Positions 15,123 through 17,246 of a stretch of 17,246 nt of DNA are shown in pieces. Source of the DNA: an uncultured Collinsella sp. (GTDB lineage Bacteria > Actinomycetota > Coriobacteriia > Coriobacteriales > Coriobacteriaceae); contig CALGZY010000226.1 of NCBI GenBank assembly GCA_937934355.1, positions 1 through 17,246 on the forward strand, given 5' to 3'. The translations under genes were made by a program, and so were the position numbers. The notes beneath the pieces were generated by a model that did not search any database, was not told the DNA's origin, and saw nothing but the letters and a program-made list of their open reading frames with translations. Numbering within the stretch: the stretch's first letter is position 1; each line of letters starts with the position of its first letter.

Positions 15123-16519
15123 GCAAGTTGTCTCCCGCGCGTAAGCTTGCGCTCGATGTGCTGATGGAGGCCGATCGCCGCGGCATGTATGCGCGCGACG
15201 TGCTGTCCTCTCGCGCATCGGCCAAGGCTATTGATCAGCGCGATTCCGCTTTTGCCGCCCGCTTGGCGCTTGGTGTGGCCGCCACGCAGGGTATTTTGGA
15301 CGAGCTGCTCGACCAGTTTCTCGATAAGCCTAAAAAGGTTGCGCCGCGTGTTCGCATGGCGCTTCGTATCTCGGCCTTCGAGATGCTCTATCTGCATACG
15401 CCTGGCCGCGTCGCCGTAAGTCAGGGTGTTGAGCTGGTTCGCTGCGGTGCTAAGTCCGCCGCTGGCTTGGCCAATGCTGTACTGCATAAGGTTGCGAACA
15501 ATGTTGAGGACTTTGCTACGGCATCCGATGTGGATGAGTCTGAGCGACGCCTGGTACGTCTGTCGCGCCTGATGGGTCTGCCGCGTTGGCTGTGCGCTCG
15601 TATTATGGCTTCGTTTGACACGCCAGAGGGTGCGCTCAACTTTGCCGGTAACTTGGCACCTGCGCCGCTGGCTTTGCATGAGAACGCCTTTACGACTAAG
15701 CCTGATCCGTATATCTCGCAGCTCGTCGCGCCTGTCTTCCCGGGCTGCCATGCCCCGGTTGATGCCCAGGTTACCGTTGCTTCGGGTGTGTTTGAGCGTG
15801 CTGCCGCGGTGGCATCTGATCTCAACGCGCAGCTTATCGCCACGGCAGCCACGCGCCCTGGAAGCTGCCTTGAGATTGGTGCCGGTCGTGGCACCAAGAC
15901 CTATGTGATGATGTGTCAGGCCAAGCGTGTGGGCTATGAACGTCAGCATACGGCGCTTGACCTGCATGATCGTAAATGTGATCAGAATCTCGCGCGCCTG
16001 CATAAGGCGGGTATTACGGGTGTTCGCACGGTCTCGGGCGATGCTTGCGAGCTTGATGAGGTGCTCACATCGTTTGATGCCATGCTCGGCGAGCCGGTTA
16101 AGTTCGACACGGTCTTTATCGATGCGCCGTGCTCGGGCACCGGAACCATGCGTCGTCATCCCGAGATTCCGTGGCGTCTGACCGAAAAGGATGTGACGGT
16201 TGAGCTGCCCAAACTGCAGCTTACGATGCTCAAAGAGGCCGCTGCGCGCGTGGTTGCCGGCGGCGAGCTCATCTATGCGACGTGTTCTGTCTTCGACGAG
16301 GAGAACACGCAGGTGGTGGAAGCGTTTCTCGCTTCTCCCGAGGGTGCCGGCTTTAGCGTGTCGCCGCTCTCCGATGCACAGATTCTGCAACTTCCCGAGT
16401 TCGATCAGGCCAAGAAGCTCGTATCCGTACGCCAGAACGATCGAGGCATCTTCCAAAGCGTGCCGGTAAACGCCGACTCCTACGACGGCCACTTCTGCGC
16501 CAGGCTGGTCCGCAACTAA
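15119..16519 (+). CDS. rsmB: 16S rRNA (cytosine-C5) methyltransferase RsmB
   Basis: By family, RsmB methylates C967 of 16S rRNA from S-adenosylmethionine; position specificity is inferred. The 466-residue protein has an N-terminal NusB-like RNA-binding domain (about 1-135), an RsmB/RsmF linker and a Rossmann methyltransferase domain. The two catalytic cysteines are in DAPCSGTGTM (Cys338) and YATCSVFDEEN (Cys389). The SAM-binding motif I, LEIGAGRGTKT (251-261), departs from the usual DxCAAPGGKT form. The start overlaps the fmt stop by 4 bases, so translation is probably coupled; an upstream GTG at 15104 is unnecessary. A palindromic repeat starts 8 bases past the stop. Confidence 0.95.
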   Translation: MSKLSPARKLALDVLMEADRRGMYARDVLSSRASAKAIDQRDSAFAARLALGVAATQGILDELLDQFLDKPKKVAPRVRMALRISAFEMLYLHTPGRVAVSQGVELVRCGAKSAAGLANAVLHKVANNVEDFATASDVDESERRLVRLSRLMGLPRWLCARIMASFDTPEGALNFAGNLAPAPLALHENAFTTKPDPYISQLVAPVFPGCHAPVDAQVTVASGVFERAAAVASDLNAQLIATAATRPGSCLEIGAGRGTKTYVMMCQAKRVGYERQHTALDLHDRKCDQNLARLHKAGITGVRTVSGDACELDEVLTSFDAMLGEPVKFDTVFIDAPCSGTGTMRRHPEIPWRLTEKDVTVELPKLQLTMLKEAAARVVAGGELIYATCSVFDEENTQVVEAFLASPEGAGFSVSPLSDAQILQLPEFDQAKKLVSVRQNDRGIFQSVPVNADSYDGHFCARLVRN

Positions 16520-16527
16520 CTACTAAT

Positions 16528-16591
16528 TTGCGGTGAAATAGGGATTGAATAGCGGCTTAAGCCCGCCAAACAGTCCTTATTTCACCGCAAC
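16528..16591. repeat. Dispersed palindromic repeat, copy 2
   Basis: The arms TTGCGGTGAAATAGGG (from 16528) and the reverse complement of the end (about 16571-16591) pair almost fully, with a centre containing the palindrome GGCTTAAGCC. Core and arm layout match the copy at 168-236; the loop sequences differ. It lies 8 bases after the rsmB stop and may serve as its terminator, although there is no strong U-run. Confidence 0.8.
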
Positions 16592-16703
16592 TCAGGATTT
16601 TTCTGGAACTGGGATTAATAAATCGGGTATGAAAGTAAGCGGTTGGGTTTGGTAAGTTTCTGGATGCATGAACCGCTCGCAGATTTAATATTGAGGGGTT
16701 AAA

Positions 16704-17246
16704 ATGAACGAACTTAATAGTGACAAGATTGACAATCCTGAAGATAATACTCAGGAAAATGAAGAGGTTGAGAATTCTTCGATTAAAAAGCGGGTAATTA
16801 TTGGTGCCGGTATTGTTGCTTTGCTCATTGCTGGTTGTGTCGGTGGTTATGCTGGTTACAATTACAAACAAGCATGTAGTGAACATAATCAGCAGGTTGA
16901 AGTTTTGTATTCAAAGGCTAGCGATAGTGTTGCTGCCTTTAAGGTTGATCCTGGGCTACTAACTTTTGAGCAACGTCTTGATACCATTAAAAATGCTCAA
17001 AATAATAAAGAGATTTTGAATAAAGAAATCTCTAATGACAGTTTTAAGTATGCGGATGGCACTTCCCCTGATTGGACGAAGTTGCTCAATAAATACGATT
17101 CCATTATTAAAGGCTGCCGTAAGGCTCAAAATAATGAGTGGAATACTTCTCTAGTTGATCATGCTAATTTTGATGTGAATTTTACTGAAGATACTGACTC
17201 TCTCCAGCAGCATATTAATAGCCTCAATGGTCTTCTTAATGATATT
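16704..17246 (+). CDS. AT-rich single-pass membrane protein, partial at right edge
   Basis: An open frame of 181 codons runs to the window end with no stop. It starts at an ATG with GAGGGG 5 bases upstream. I do not recognise the family. Residues 1-30 are polar, rich in Asn, Asp and Glu, ending in a basic KKR. One membrane helix spans about 31-53 (VIIGAGIVALLIAGCVGG…). The rest is an Asn/Lys-rich, likely helical region outside the membrane with cysteines near 58 and 139. The stop-transfer charge pattern suggests the N-terminus is inside. The DNA is much richer in A and T than any other gene here and uses codons such as AAT, ATT and AAA freely, which suggests acquisition from another source. 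The function cannot be inferred from this piece. Confidence 0.8.
   Translation, partial: MNELNSDKIDNPEDNTQENEEVENSSIKKRVIIGAGIVALLIAGCVGGYAGYNYKQACSEHNQQVEVLYSKASDSVAAFKVDPGLLTFEQRLDTIKNAQNNKEILNKEISNDSFKYADGTSPDWTKLLNKYDSIIKGCRKAQNNEWNTSLVDHANFDVNFTEDTDSLQQHINSLNGLLNDI

Noticed and set aside
14993..16492. 499-codon minus-strand open frame opposite rsmB
   Set aside because: Shadow of rsmB, whose catalytic motifs are intact on the plus strand.
16557..16886. 109-codon minus-strand frame at the right edge
   Set aside because: It overlaps the better-supported plus-strand gene and the repeat, and looks like random translation of AT-rich DNA.

Overview
The window reads as ordinary chromosome from a high-GC, Gram-positive actinobacterium. 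Gene content, codon bias towards G/C-ending codons, a single-chain iron-sulfur serine dehydratase and dense palindromic intergenic repeats suggest the Coriobacteriia, possibly Collinsella. The lineage is an inference from general resemblance, not a database match.

Left part (1-9020), all genes on the minus strand. Transcription order is metK (S-adenosylmethionine synthetase), then a terminator, then an iron-sulfur L-serine dehydratase, then a terminator, then a membrane-anchored L,D-transpeptidase, then a three-gene MacA/MacB-type ABC export operon (adaptor, ATPase, permease). The export genes overlap by 1 and 4 bases and are probably translationally coupled. The first ~165 bases hold what looks like a decayed piece of an IS21-type transposase, abutting a palindromic repeat.

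Right part (9224-16519), all genes on the plus strand. gltX (glutamyl-tRNA synthetase) is followed by a terminator and a housekeeping set: priA (replication restart helicase), def (peptide deformylase), fmt (Met-tRNA formyltransferase) and rsmB (16S rRNA m5C methyltransferase). Def and Fmt are the two ends of the N-formyl-methionine cycle. fmt and rsmB overlap by 4 bases.

The last 543 bases (from 16704) open a gene that runs off the edge. It is strikingly AT-rich beside everything else and encodes an unrecognised single-pass membrane protein, so an acquired region may start there.

The most notable non-coding structure is a set of inverted repeats in the gaps. These are a nested, partly perfect ~205-base palindrome between metK and gltX (9019-9223), a 121-base hairpin between metK and the serine dehydratase (7345-7465), and two copies of one hairpin family sitting 12 and 8 bases past the stop codons of the first and last operons (168-236 and 16528-16591). 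No RNA gene, CRISPR array or complete mobile element was seen. No obviously new multi-gene system is visible. The best leads are the repeats, a beta-clamp-like motif at the PriA N-terminus, and the AT-rich gene at the right edge.
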